A DNA stretch of 29,895 nucleotides from UBA2020 sp964551435. GTDB lineage: Bacteria > Pseudomonadota > Alphaproteobacteria > Micavibrionales > UBA2020. Shown here piece by piece: positions 15,108 through 24,014 of this stretch. Each line of letters begins with the position of its first letter. Within the stretch, counting starts at the first letter, position 1. Under the pieces are notes generated by a model. The model was not told where the DNA came from and did no database searches. It saw only the letters and a list, made by a program, of their open reading frames with translations. The DNA lies in assembly GCA_964551435.1 (NCBI GenBank), contig CAZKBS010000024.1, positions 1 to 29,895 on the forward strand. The letters are read 5' to 3'. The position numbers were made by a program, and so were the translations under genes.

Positions 15108-16241
15108 TTACGCGGCGCTGCCTTGTTGCTGTTCGGCGATTTTCTTTTCGATTTCGGCGGCTTTTTCCTCGACCAGATGCACCAGATGATCGACGATATT
15201 TTCGTCTTTCAAACGATGCGCAGGCTGGCCTTTGATATAGACCTGATGCGTGCCGCGCCCGCCGCCGGTAAAGCCGATATCGGTCATCAACGCCTCGCCG
15301 GGGCCGTTCACAATGCAGCCAATCACGGACACCGTCATCGGCGTGGTGATATGCGCCAGACGCTCTTCGAGCACTTTCACCGTTTCAATCACATCGAATT
15401 GCTGACGCGAGCAGGACGGGCAGGAAATGACGTTGACGCCGCGGTGACGCAGGCCCATGGATTTGAGGATATCAAAACCGACCTTAATTTCCTCGACCGG
15501 ATCCGCCGTCAGCGACACGCGGATGGTATCGCCGATACCTGCCCACAAAAGACTGCCGATACCAATCGACGACTTAATCGTGCCGGTGCGCAAGCCCCCT
15601 GCCTCGGTCACGCCTATGTGCAGCGGATAATCGCAGGCATCCGCCAGTTGCTGGTAGGCAGCGACGGCCAAAAACACATCCGATGCCTTGCAGGAAATCT
15701 TGAAATTGAAAAAGTCGTGGTCTTCGAGGATTTTGATATGGCGTAGCGCCGATTGCACCATCGCTTCGGGGCATGGCTCGCCGAATTGCTCCAGCAATTC
15801 ACGCTCCAGCGAGCCTGCATTGACACCAATGCGGATAGAGCAGTTATGGTCTTTCGCCGCCTGCACCACTTCGCGCACACGCTCGTCCGAGCCGATATTG
15901 CCCGGATTGATGCGCAGGCAGGCCGCGCCGGCTTTCGCCGCCTCAATCGCGCGTTTGTAGTGGAAATGGATATCCGCCACGATGGGCACGGATACCTGCG
16001 CAATGATATCTTTCAGCGCCGCCGTCGATGCTTCGTCAGGGCAGGACACGCGGACGATATCGGCACCTGCCTTTTCCAGCGCATGGATTTGCGCGACCGT
16101 CGCCTTCACATCGGGCGTCGGCGTATTCGTCATGGACTGTACGGTAATCGGCGCATCGCCGCCCACGGGCACCTTGCCGACAAAAATCTGACGGGATTTA
16201 CGGCGGTAAATCTGCCGGTAGGCCCTGACTTCTCCTGACAT
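15108..16241 (-). CDS. ispG: 4-hydroxy-3-methylbut-2-enyl diphosphate synthase
   Basis: Iron-sulfur enzyme of the non-mevalonate isoprenoid pathway; it converts methylerythritol cyclodiphosphate to HMBPP. The 377-residue protein has the N-terminal TIM barrel (VGGDAPITVQSMTNTPT onward) and a C-terminal domain with the [4Fe-4S] ligands C274, C277 (SCPSCSRQ), C309 and E316 (IGCIVNGPGEA), matching the E. coli spacing. The C-terminus is an Ala/Gln/Glu-rich helix. The ATG at 16241 has AGGAG 8-13 bases upstream; a GTG one codon earlier is an alternative. It lies 30 bases after rodZ, an adjacency also found in E. coli, and its stop codon forms part of the prfA ribosome site. Confidence 0.97.
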   Translation of the reverse strand: MSGEVRAYRQIYRRKSRQIFVGKVPVGGDAPITVQSMTNTPTPDVKATVAQIHALEKAGADIVRVSCPDEASTAALKDIIAQVSVPIVADIHFHYKRAIEAAKAGAACLRINPGNIGSDERVREVVQAAKDHNCSIRIGVNAGSLERELLEQFGEPCPEAMVQSALRHIKILEDHDFFNFKISCKASDVFLAVAAYQQLADACDYPLHIGVTEAGGLRTGTIKSSIGIGSLLWAGIGDTIRVSLTADPVEEIKVGFDILKSMGLRHRGVNVISCPSCSRQQFDVIETVKVLEERLAHITTPMTVSVIGCIVNGPGEALMTDIGFTGGGRGTHQVYIKGQPAHRLKDENIVDHLVHLVEEKAAEIEKKIAEQQQGSAA

Positions 16242-16271
16242 CACACACTCTCCTGCCGCGGATGCGCAACC

Positions 16272-17408
16272 TTAGTCACGCACGCGGATTTTTGTTTTTT
16301 TCAGATCGTCCGCATTCAGCGGCACGCCGCGCAAAATCTCGCCGGAGCGGCCAAGGCTTTGCACCTTCGCACCATCGACGATAATGTCCAGCCCACCCGC
16401 ATTGGACGTGACCAGCGTCATGCCTTTCTGGTCGGGCACAAAAAACCGTTCGCCGGCAGACAAGACTTTTTTGAAAACGACTTTGCCATCGCCATCGCTG
16501 ACCTGAATCCAGCTTTTCTGGTTGGCTTCCAGCACAATCCGACCTTTGCCGCGCTGTTTGATATTGATCTGCGGCTGTGCCGGCTGCTGGATTTGCTGTT
16601 CGCGCAGTGCGGCGGGCGCACGCGTCGGCTTCACAACCATTTCCGCAGCAGGTTCGGGCGCTGCCGCAACCTGCGTCGGCGCCGGTTTGTCGGCGGCAGC
16701 GGGCGCGGCGGCGACCGTTTCTTCGGCTGCAGGCTTTGCGGTTTCTGTACCGGCCTGCTCGGCAGCGGGCACGGCGGTTTTTGCCGCAGGTTCCGCCGGG
16801 GTAATCATACCGGTGGCATAGCCCGTCAGCGGCTGGCTGTCGGCCAGCGTCGGCTGGCCGGATGCCGTCCCCACCACTGGGGCGGGCGGAATGTTATCGG
16901 CCACCTCGACGCCCTCGTCATCGGACGACAGCAGTGACCACGCCAGAAACAGCACCACAATACAAAACGCCGCCACACCGATCAGCACAGGGCCCGGCAG
17001 CTTGTCTTCGGAAATCGGATCGGTGAACTGCAGCGCGGTTTTGGCGCCGGGTTCGCCCGCGTGTTCTTCCTTGAAGGTCGCGACAACCTCTTTTGCATCC
17101 AGCTTCAGAAACTGGGCATAGCTGCGCACGAAGCCCACGGCATAGGTCATGCCGGGCAACTGGTCGATGCGGTCGTCCTCTATCGCCTGCAACTGCGCGA
17201 CGCGCACGTTGATGGCAGACGACACATCATCCAGCGACAATTTCATACGCTCGCGCGCGCTGCGCAGCGTCTTGCCGACCGTATGCACCGCGGCATCGTC
17301 ATCCGCGGGCGAGGTCTGCACGGCGGTACCGAGTGCAGGGCCGCCTTCCGGCTTGCCGCTGCGACGCGATTTTTTCTTTTTGGCGGTCTGCTGTTGATCG
17401 TCGGTCAT
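16272..17408 (-). CDS. rodZ: RodZ-like cytoskeletal membrane protein
   Basis: Bitopic protein of 378 residues linking MreB-type filaments to the wall-synthesis machinery in rod-shaped cells. It has a Lys/Arg-rich start, an N-terminal helix-turn-helix (about 44-112: GKTLRSARERMKLSLDDVSS, with YAVGFVRSYAQFL), one transmembrane helix (140-160), a long Pro/Ala/Glu-rich periplasmic linker (about 170-280) and a C-terminal DUF4115 beta domain (about 285-365: SWIQVSDGDGKVVFKKVLSAGERF). The helix-turn-helix in this family binds MreB rather than DNA. AAGGAA overlaps the ptsP stop and lies about 5 bases before the ATG at 17408. No mreB is present in the window. Confidence 0.9.
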   Translation of the reverse strand: MTDDQQQTAKKKKSRRSGKPEGGPALGTAVQTSPADDDAAVHTVGKTLRSARERMKLSLDDVSSAINVRVAQLQAIEDDRIDQLPGMTYAVGFVRSYAQFLKLDAKEVVATFKEEHAGEPGAKTALQFTDPISEDKLPGPVLIGVAAFCIVVLFLAWSLLSSDDEGVEVADNIPPAPVVGTASGQPTLADSQPLTGYATGMITPAEPAAKTAVPAAEQAGTETAKPAAEETVAAAPAAADKPAPTQVAAAPEPAAEMVVKPTRAPAALREQQIQQPAQPQINIKQRGKGRIVLEANQKSWIQVSDGDGKVVFKKVLSAGERFFVPDQKGMTLVTSNAGGLDIIVDGAKVQSLGRSGEILRGVPLNADDLKKTKIRVRD

Positions 17409-17417
17409 CGAAATTCC

Positions 17418-19796
17418 TTAATTAACAGAAATAATCTGGATGTCATGGTCGCGGGCAAAAGACAGCAGCCTTTCGCGCAGGGAATGTTCGCGCGAGGCCA
17501 TGAGATGTTCAAGATAAGGCACCAGACGCCGCGTATCAAGCGTGGGGATCATGGTCTTGACCGCCTCCACCGATTGGGCGGGCACGGACAGCGTGCCAAA
17601 GCCAAGGGCGATCAGCACCATGGCCTCCAGCGGATGCCCCGCCATCTCGCCGCAAACGCTGACGGGCACATTGGCCGCGCGGCACTGGTCGGCAATGGTT
17701 TTCAAAACACGCAGCATCGCGGGCGATAGCGGGTCATAGCGTCCGCGGATGGCATGGTTGCTGCGGTCGGCTGCATACAAATACTGCATCAGGTCGTTGG
17801 TGCCGACAGCGATGAAATCCGCCGTTTTCAAAATCTGATCGAGCTGGAACAGCAGCGCGGGCACTTCGAGCATCACGCCGAGGGAGATTTTCTCCGGCAC
17901 CGCGATGCCGTTTTCGCGGGCGCGTTCCTTTTCCATCTCCAGCAGTTCGCGCGCGCGGTCGAATTCGGCGGCTTCGGTCACGAAAGGCAGCAGGATATGC
18001 AGCGCACGCCCTTTGGAGCCGCGAATAAACGCGCGGAACTGCGTGCGCAGCACCGCAGGGCGGTCCATACCGATGCGCACCGCGCGCCAGCCGAGCGCGG
18101 GGTTTTCCTCGTCCGGCGCCTTGAAATACGGCAGCGGTTTGTCGCCGCCGATATCCAGCGTGCGGAACACCACAGGCTTGCCGTCCATTTTATCCATGAT
18201 GCGGCCATAAAGCTCCGCCTGCGTCGCCACCAGCGGATATTTCTGCCACGCCATGAAAGAAAGTTCCGTGCGGAAAAGCCCGATGCCCTCCGCGCCCAGC
18301 GTCACCGCTGCGTCAATTTCGCTCATGAGCCCCGCATTCATCATCACGCCCACACGAATACCGTCGCGCGTGACGGTTTGCTGCGGCATGTGGCGGCGAT
18401 AATGCGCGCCGCGCGCGCGGCGGGTTTCGATACTCTTGGCGTAAAGTTCCTGCAGGTATTCGGACGGGTTGACGTAGACGGTGCCCTGATCGCCATCCAC
18501 AATCGCGGCATCGCCCGCATTCAGTAAGCTCAGCACATCGCGGCACTGGCCGACGACGGGAATGCCCATCGCGCGCGCGACAATCGCGACGTGGTTCGAA
18601 TAGCTGCCTTTTTCAAGGATAACCCCCTTGAGCCGCGCAGGGTCGTAATCCAGCAGCGCAGCAGGGCCGAGAGCGCGCGCCGCCAGCACAAAGCTTTCCG
18701 GCAAAATGTCTTTTGCCGCCGCATCCGCATCATCGGCACGGCCCAGACGTGACAAGTGGCCCATCAAACGGTTGCTGAGGTCTTCGATATCCGCCATACG
18801 GTCGCGGATATAGGCGTCGGTCACCTTCATCATGCGCACGCGGGTTTCGTTTTGCACGCGCATCACGGCGGCTTCGGCGGAAAGGCCTTTGTCAATCGCG
18901 GCCTCGATTTTAGACACCCAGCCGCGGTCGCGCGCGAACATCTGGTAGGCTTCGAGAATATCGCGGCTTTCGCTGCCTGTCGGCACGGCGCTGCGGTTGA
19001 GCATGCGGTCGAGGGCATCGTTCATGCTGGAAAGCGCATCGCCCAGCCGCGCCTTTTCCACACGCGCATCGTCGGCGACGACGTGCTGCAAGCCATGTGC
19101 GGCGTCATAGAGCACCACAGTGCCCATGGCAAGACCGCGCGCCAGCGACACGCCCTCGATGACCGTCGGACGCCCGCCGCCGGCGGTGCCGGAATGAAGC
19201 TCCTGCCGCGTGATGATGCCGCCCGTAACGATGAGTTCGGCGACCAGCATCGAGGCGGTTTCAAGAATATCGATGACTTCGGGTCCGTAGCTGCGCGGCA
19301 GTTTGTTTTGAATGACCAGCACGCCGCGCACATGGCCCGCGCGCAAAACCGGCACCCCGCAGAAACCGCGGAAATCGGCACCGCCCGTTTCGGGCCGTAG
19401 CGAAAATTGCGGATGGGTGGTCATATCGGCCAGCACCAGCGGCACGGCGGATGCGGCGATATCGCCGATGAACCCTTCGCCCACGCGGAGTTTGGATTGA
19501 TGTACGACATCGAGAGGCAGGCCAACGGTGGAGAAAAGCTCGATCACCTCCCCCGCCCGCTGGATGAAGCAGGAACAGACATCCGCCCGCAATTCGCGCG
19601 CAACCAGCCCGACGATACGGTCAAGGCGCTGCGGCGCGGGCAAGTCTTCGGCCACAGCATCGCGCAGACGCAGCATCATCTGGCGCGGCGACGACAACGC
19701 CATTTGCGCATCGACAAAAGCGGACTCGGTTTCTTGCCGCGTACGCGCGGATGGGGCAAGACCCGGCGTCCAGCTATGCGGGTCCGCCGCGGCCAT
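17418..19796 (-). CDS. ptsP: Phosphoenolpyruvate-protein phosphotransferase, nitrogen PTS (EI-Ntr)
   Basis: First enzyme of the nitrogen phosphotransfer system: it takes phosphate from PEP and passes it to NPr. The 792-residue protein has an N-terminal GAF domain (about 55-190) that in relatives senses glutamine, the EI N-terminal helical domain (about 212-350), the swivelling domain with the phospho-His H402 (GSYSNHVAIVARAMGIP), and the PEP-binding barrel with GIGLFRTEL, TLDIGGDKPLPYF, VGTNDLMQY and the catalytic Cys in SVCGEMAG. The residues before the phospho-His are Ser-Asn instead of the common Thr-Ser. The ATG at 19796 overlaps the lysC stop by one base (TAATG). NPr and EIIA-Ntr genes are not in the window. 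Confidence 0.96.
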   Translation of the reverse strand: MAAADPHSWTPGLAPSARTRQETESAFVDAQMALSSPRQMMLRLRDAVAEDLPAPQRLDRIVGLVARELRADVCSCFIQRAGEVIELFSTVGLPLDVVHQSKLRVGEGFIGDIAASAVPLVLADMTTHPQFSLRPETGGADFRGFCGVPVLRAGHVRGVLVIQNKLPRSYGPEVIDILETASMLVAELIVTGGIITRQELHSGTAGGGRPTVIEGVSLARGLAMGTVVLYDAAHGLQHVVADDARVEKARLGDALSSMNDALDRMLNRSAVPTGSESRDILEAYQMFARDRGWVSKIEAAIDKGLSAEAAVMRVQNETRVRMMKVTDAYIRDRMADIEDLSNRLMGHLSRLGRADDADAAAKDILPESFVLAARALGPAALLDYDPARLKGVILEKGSYSNHVAIVARAMGIPVVGQCRDVLSLLNAGDAAIVDGDQGTVYVNPSEYLQELYAKSIETRRARGAHYRRHMPQQTVTRDGIRVGVMMNAGLMSEIDAAVTLGAEGIGLFRTELSFMAWQKYPLVATQAELYGRIMDKMDGKPVVFRTLDIGGDKPLPYFKAPDEENPALGWRAVRIGMDRPAVLRTQFRAFIRGSKGRALHILLPFVTEAAEFDRARELLEMEKERARENGIAVPEKISLGVMLEVPALLFQLDQILKTADFIAVGTNDLMQYLYAADRSNHAIRGRYDPLSPAMLRVLKTIADQCRAANVPVSVCGEMAGHPLEAMVLIALGFGTLSVPAQSVEAVKTMIPTLDTRRLVPYLEHLMASREHSLRERLLSFARDHDIQIISVN

Positions 19797-21043
19797 TACG
19801 ACGCACGGCCCTCGCTATCGAGGCCATAGGCGGTATGCAGGGAACGCACGGCCAGTTCGGTATATTCTTCGGAAATCAGCACGCTGACCTTGATTTCAGA
19901 GGTGGTGATGACCTGAATGTTGATGCCTTTTTCCGCCAGCGTCTTGAACATTTTCGACGCGACACCTGCATAGCTGCGCATGCCGATGCCGATGATGGAA
20001 ATTTTGGCGACGTCGGCACTGGATTCAAACTGCGCGCCGTCGAGTTCTTTCATCGACACTTTCAGCACTTCCAGCGTCTTGGGCAGATCCGCGCGCGGCA
20101 CGGTGAAGGTCAGGTCGGTGCGGGCGGCGTCGGGCGATACGTTCTGGACAATCATGTCCACGTTGACGGCCGCATCGGCCAGCGGGCCGAAAAGCTTGGC
20201 GGCAACGCCCGGCACGTCGGGCAGATTGCGCAGGGTCACCTTTGCTTCATCCCGGCTGTGCGTGACGCCGCTGACAACTTCCTGTTCCACGATATTCTCC
20301 TCATCTTCTACTAATGTGCCGGGCAAATCGCTGCCCACGGCCGTTTCAAAACTCGACAGTACCTGTACCGGTACTTTTTCTTTCATCGCCAGTTCGACCG
20401 AGCGGGTTTGCAAAACCTTCGCCCCGACGCTGGCCATTTCCAGCATTTCCTCGTAGGAAATGCGGTTGATTTTGCGCGCGTGGTTCACGATGCGCGGGTC
20501 GGCGGTGTAAACGCCGTCAACATCGGTGTAGATATCGCAGCGTTCCGCCTTCAGCGCCGCGGCCACTGCCACCGCCGACGTATCCGAACCGCCGCGCCCC
20601 AGCGTTGAAATGCGGCCATCGGGCGCAAGGCCCTGAAAGCCCGCGATCACCGCAACCTCGCCGCGGTCGAGGGACTCACGCAGCAATCCCGTCTCCACGC
20701 TTTTGATGCGCGCCTTGGCATGCACCTCGTTGGTCATGATCGGCACCTGCCAGCCCTGCCACGAACGCGCGGGCACGCCGCGTTTTTGCAGCGCCAGCGC
20801 CAGAAGGCCGGACGTCACCTGCTCCCCCGATGACACGATCGCATCGTATTCGCGCGGGTCGTAGATTTCGGAGATATCGTTGCAGTACTTCACCAGCTGG
20901 TTAGTCACGCCGGACATGGCAGAGACGACGACCGCCACCTTGTGGCCGCGGCCGATTTCGGCAGCAACCTTGTTGGCGACGTTCTCGATAGCCGGAACTG
21001 TGGCGACCGATGTGCCGCCGAATTTCAAAACGAGTATGCCCAT
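19796..21043 (-). CDS. lysC: Aspartate kinase
   Basis: Phosphorylates aspartate, the first step towards lysine/diaminopimelate, threonine and methionine. The 415-residue protein opens with the kinase signature KFGGTSV (7-13), then VVVSAMSGVTNQL, SSGEQVTSGLLA, GFQGLAPDGRISTLGRGGSDTSA and the DIYTDVDGVYTADPR aspartate site. Two ACT domains (about 268-335 and 345-410, the latter with GINIQVITTSEIKVSVLI) suggest feedback control by amino acids. It is the first gene of the minus-strand cluster and starts at the ATG at 21043, preceded by a modest GAGG. It is divergent from purA over 232 bases. Confidence 0.97.
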   Translation of the reverse strand: MGILVLKFGGTSVATVPAIENVANKVAAEIGRGHKVAVVVSAMSGVTNQLVKYCNDISEIYDPREYDAIVSSGEQVTSGLLALALQKRGVPARSWQGWQVPIMTNEVHAKARIKSVETGLLRESLDRGEVAVIAGFQGLAPDGRISTLGRGGSDTSAVAVAAALKAERCDIYTDVDGVYTADPRIVNHARKINRISYEEMLEMASVGAKVLQTRSVELAMKEKVPVQVLSSFETAVGSDLPGTLVEDEENIVEQEVVSGVTHSRDEAKVTLRNLPDVPGVAAKLFGPLADAAVNVDMIVQNVSPDAARTDLTFTVPRADLPKTLEVLKVSMKELDGAQFESSADVAKISIIGIGMRSYAGVASKMFKTLAEKGINIQVITTSEIKVSVLISEEYTELAVRSLHTAYGLDSEGRAS

Positions 21044-21275
21044 GGACTTTCAAAGCCTCTTTTTATGCTGCCGAACGGCTTGCAGGCGCAGGCGGCGGAA
21101 TGCCCCCTGAGACCCTTTTGCGCCGTGCGGCTTGTATTCCGACCAGAATAGCCCGAACGGACCATGATTCCGAAGAGTCTTTTTGCTGATTTCATTAAAT
21201 ATTTCCGTGTTTTTACAGCGTTTCGGATGCTATTCAGGAGGGGTTGTCGCAAAACCGCAGAAAAGGATATGGAAT
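21044..21275. other. Intergenic region between divergent lysC and purA
   Basis: Must hold promoters in both directions, but I could not find a clean -35/-10 pair. The purA side (about 21178-21220) is T-rich and contains TTTACA at 21212-21217; the lysC side has a GC-rich block (21075-21115). No ORF, tRNA or known riboswitch was recognised. Confidence 0.4.
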
Positions 21276-22595
21276 ATGGGAAATATTACCGTCATCGGCT
21301 CGCAGTGGGGCGACGAAGGCAAGGGCAAGATTGTCGACTGGCTGGCGGCCGAGGCCGACATCGTCGTGCGCTATCAGGGCGGGCACAACGCCGGTCATAC
21401 CCTTGTGGTGGGTGAAAAGGTTTACAAGCTGCACCTGCTCCCTTCGGGCGTGGTGCGCGGCAAGCTGTCGGTCATCGGCAACGGCGTGGTCGTCGACCCC
21501 TCCGCCCTGCTCGAGGAAATCGAGCGCCTGAAATCGCAGGGCATCCATATCACCCCCGATAATCTGATTATTTCCGAACACGCGCCGATTATCCTGCCGC
21601 TGCACAGCGCCCTTGATAAGGCGTTCGAAGAAGCCCGCGGCAAAAGCAAAATCGGCACCACGGGCCGCGGCATCGGCCCCGCCTACGAAGACCAGACAGG
21701 CCGCCGCGGCATGCGTATGTGCGATCTGGCGCATCCCGAAAGTCTGCCGGAAAAACTGGATAAACAGATTTTCTATCACAACGCGCTGCTGCGCGGGCTG
21801 GGCGCGCCGGAATTGAACGCGGCGGAGTTTGTGACCTATCTGCAGGGCATCGCGCAAAAACTGCTGCCCTATATCCGCCCGAGCTGGAAAGTGCTGGATG
21901 ACGCCCGCCAGAGCGGCAAAACCATCCTGTTCGAAGGCGCACAGGGCGTGATGCTGGACGTTGACCACGGCACCTATCCTTTCGTCACATCGTCGAACAC
22001 CTCGGCGGCGCAGGCGGCGCTGGGCACCGGCGTCGGCCCCGACCAGCTGGGCTTTGTGCTGGGTATCACCAAGGCTTATACCACGCGCGTCGGCTCCGGC
22101 CCCTTCCCGACCGAGCTGTTCGATGACACCGGCGAAACGCTGGGTCGCATCGGCCATGAATTCGGCACCACCACGGGGCGCAAGCGCCGCTGCGGCTGGT
22201 TTGACGCGGTTCAGGTGCGTCAGGCGGTGAAAGTCGCGGGTATTCAGGGCATCGCGCTCATGAAACTCGATGTCATGGACACGCTGGCCGAAATTAAAAT
22301 CTGCACGGGCTACAAAGCGGGCGGCAAGCATTACGACTACATCCCCGCATCGCAGGATTTGCAGGAGCTGCTGGAGCCTGTGTATGAAACCATGCCCGGC
22401 TGGCAGACGTCGCTCAAAGGCGTGCGCAAGCTCGAAGACCTGCCCGCCAATGCCCGCGCCTACATCAAGCGCATCGAAGAGCTGATCGGCGTGCCCGCGG
22501 CGGTGATTTCCACCAGCCCCGAGCGCGAAGACACCATCCGCATCATCGACATGTTCAAAAGCGGCCTGAAAGTCAGCACGGCGAAGGTGGCTTAA
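21276..22595 (+). CDS. purA: Adenylosuccinate synthetase
   Basis: Joins IMP and aspartate, using GTP, to form adenylosuccinate on the way to AMP. The 439-residue protein starts MGNITVIGSQWGDEGKGKIV with the P-loop-like GDEGKGK and catalytic Asp, then GGHNAGHT with the catalytic His, IGTTGRGIGPAYEDQ, EGAQGVMLDVDHGTYPFVTSS and TTTGRKRRCGWFD, all family hallmarks. The ATG at 21276 has AAAGGAT 7 bases upstream. An overlapping ATG at 21269 is out of frame and was rejected. It is a single gene, closed by the terminator at 22618-22652. Confidence 0.98.
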   Translation: MGNITVIGSQWGDEGKGKIVDWLAAEADIVVRYQGGHNAGHTLVVGEKVYKLHLLPSGVVRGKLSVIGNGVVVDPSALLEEIERLKSQGIHITPDNLIISEHAPIILPLHSALDKAFEEARGKSKIGTTGRGIGPAYEDQTGRRGMRMCDLAHPESLPEKLDKQIFYHNALLRGLGAPELNAAEFVTYLQGIAQKLLPYIRPSWKVLDDARQSGKTILFEGAQGVMLDVDHGTYPFVTSSNTSAAQAALGTGVGPDQLGFVLGITKAYTTRVGSGPFPTELFDDTGETLGRIGHEFGTTTGRKRRCGWFDAVQVRQAVKVAGIQGIALMKLDVMDTLAEIKICTGYKAGGKHYDYIPASQDLQELLEPVYETMPGWQTSLKGVRKLEDLPANARAYIKRIEELIGVPAAVISTSPEREDTIRIIDMFKSGLKVSTAKVA

Positions 22596-22617
22596 ACCCC
22601 TATCCCGCGCAAAAAAT

Positions 22618-22652
22618 CCCCGCAAAGTTCCAACGCTTTGCGGGGGTTTTGT
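22618..22652 (+). terminator. Terminator after purA
   Basis: CCCCGCAAAG (22618-22627) pairs with CTTTGCGGGG (22636-22645) around an 8-base loop and is followed by GTTTTGTTTG. An A-run precedes it, so it may also serve the convergent minus-strand gene ending at 22673. Confidence 0.85.
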
Positions 22653-22672
22653 TTGTGTTCATGCCGCGACCA

Positions 22673-23932
22673 TCAGGGCACAGGCACGCCGAACTGGTTC
22701 ATGATATAGCCGATGACCAGCACCTGCGGCACGGTCAGCAGCGGCAGGAACAGCGCGATTTTCCATGATTTGGCGGCTTCGCGCAGCACCATGATTTCGG
22801 TGTAATCCGTCGCGACGCCCGCCATCAGAAACGTAAAGCTGTTGCCCACCGCGCCCGCGCGCATCATCAGATCGCCCGCAATCGGCGCGGCGCCTTCGGA
22901 GCAAACTTCTATAATCGTCGCCGCCACCAAGGTTGCGGCAAGGCCGATCATGGTGGGGCCAAACCACTGCGCGAAAACATCGGTGGATACGCCCGCGCGC
23001 AAAGCCGCCGCGATAATCACGCCGACAAACAGCCAGCGCACAATCATCTTGGAATCTTTCACGCCGATCACCAGCGTGTCCCAGAAAAAGCGCGGCGTCC
23101 ATTTGACTTCCGACAAGCCTTTTTTCGCGGCAGGCCAGAATTGAAAACCGCTGGAAATCGCGCGGTGGTTGGGGTTTGGCGGCAACACGCCGCGCGCCAC
23201 CAGATGGTCGAACAGAATGCCCGTCACAATACCAATCGCCATCGACAGCACAATAAACGCCACCGTCCATTTCAGGCCAATCAGCGCAATCAAAACCAGC
23301 GTCAGCGAAAAGGAATTCCACGGGCTGGCAATCAAAAACGCCATGACCTGCCCCACCGTCGCGCCGCGCTCATAGAATTTGGCGCCGACCATCAGAATGC
23401 CGTGGCTGCACAAATCCAGAAGCACGCCGGCAAAAGCCGCACGGAAAATCCCCTGCACCCCGCGGCCGGAGCCGAGGGCCGCCATCACAAAATCGCGCGG
23501 CACGCGACTGAGGAAACCCATGGCCAGAATACCCGCCACGACGCCAATCCACATCACGTTCATCAGTTCGAACACCGCCGCCGAAAAGCGCTGCGCCACA
23601 CCCAGCACACCGGGGGAGCCGCCATGCGCCGCATGCGGGTCTGCGCCCAGCGCGAAAAAGGCCAGATAGCCCCCAGCCACAATCAAAAGCCCGCCCCAAA
23701 ACAGCCAATCCGCGCGGGGTTTTCCGGTTTCATCCGTGTCACAGCAGGAAGGTGTGGTTTTCACCTGCGGCGCACAGCACGAAGCCCCTGTTTTTACAGG
23801 AGTTTTTATTTGCACCGCCGCCGGTTTGGCCGCACAGCAGCCGGCCGTATCGACAGCGGGATTTTCGGGTTGACCAGTTTTCATAAATTTGATAATGTGG
23901 CGCCCATTGTTGCTAAAAGTGAGACTGGACAC
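22673..23932 (-). CDS. DUF318/ArsP-type metal or metalloid permease with N-terminal Cys-Cys pairs
   Basis: Polytopic inner-membrane permease of 419 residues, of the family that includes ArsP and the SO_0444-type Cu/Zn exporters. About 70 hydrophilic residues hold three Cys pairs (C32-C33, C52-C53, C63-C64) spaced by Pro/Lys-rich stretches, likely a metal-capture tail. The membrane part has two related halves, each with a Cys-Ser-x-Gly motif at a helix end (LLDLCSHGILMVG and IIEVCSEGAAPIAG), followed by RGATVGQVMAFL and RAGAVGNSFTFL, and 8-10 membrane helices in all. The GTG at 23932 was chosen because AAGGAAAGAGG precedes it; the ATG at 23884 lacks a site. The substrate cannot be told. It is a lone gene with no metal regulator beside it, convergent with purA and divergent from the DUF3108 gene. 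Confidence 0.85.
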   Translation of the reverse strand: MSSLTFSNNGRHIIKFMKTGQPENPAVDTAGCCAAKPAAVQIKTPVKTGASCCAPQVKTTPSCCDTDETGKPRADWLFWGGLLIVAGGYLAFFALGADPHAAHGGSPGVLGVAQRFSAAVFELMNVMWIGVVAGILAMGFLSRVPRDFVMAALGSGRGVQGIFRAAFAGVLLDLCSHGILMVGAKFYERGATVGQVMAFLIASPWNSFSLTLVLIALIGLKWTVAFIVLSMAIGIVTGILFDHLVARGVLPPNPNHRAISSGFQFWPAAKKGLSEVKWTPRFFWDTLVIGVKDSKMIVRWLFVGVIIAAALRAGVSTDVFAQWFGPTMIGLAATLVAATIIEVCSEGAAPIAGDLMMRAGAVGNSFTFLMAGVATDYTEIMVLREAAKSWKIALFLPLLTVPQVLVIGYIMNQFGVPVP

Positions 23933-23951
23933 TACCTCTTTCCTTTAGGGT

Positions 23952-23980
23952 AATATAGCCCCAGACAGACGGGATGCCAG
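23952..23980 (-). promoter_or_regulatory. Candidate promoter of the Cys-pair permease
   Basis: On the minus strand, CTGGCA (23980-23975) and TATATT (23957-23952) are 17 bp apart. The predicted start falls just before AAGGAAAGAGG and the GTG at 23932, giving a very short leader. The opposite strand has TAATAT at the same spot with TGGACA upstream (23926-23931, 19 bp), so divergent promoters may overlap here. Confidence 0.4.
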
Positions 23981-24014
23981 AAAAATGCACCTCGGGACGC
24001 AGCAAAAACGAAAA

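Noticed and set aside
21234..22625. Minus-strand frame opposite purA
   Set aside because: Antisense to purA and read through the purA terminator; biased composition.
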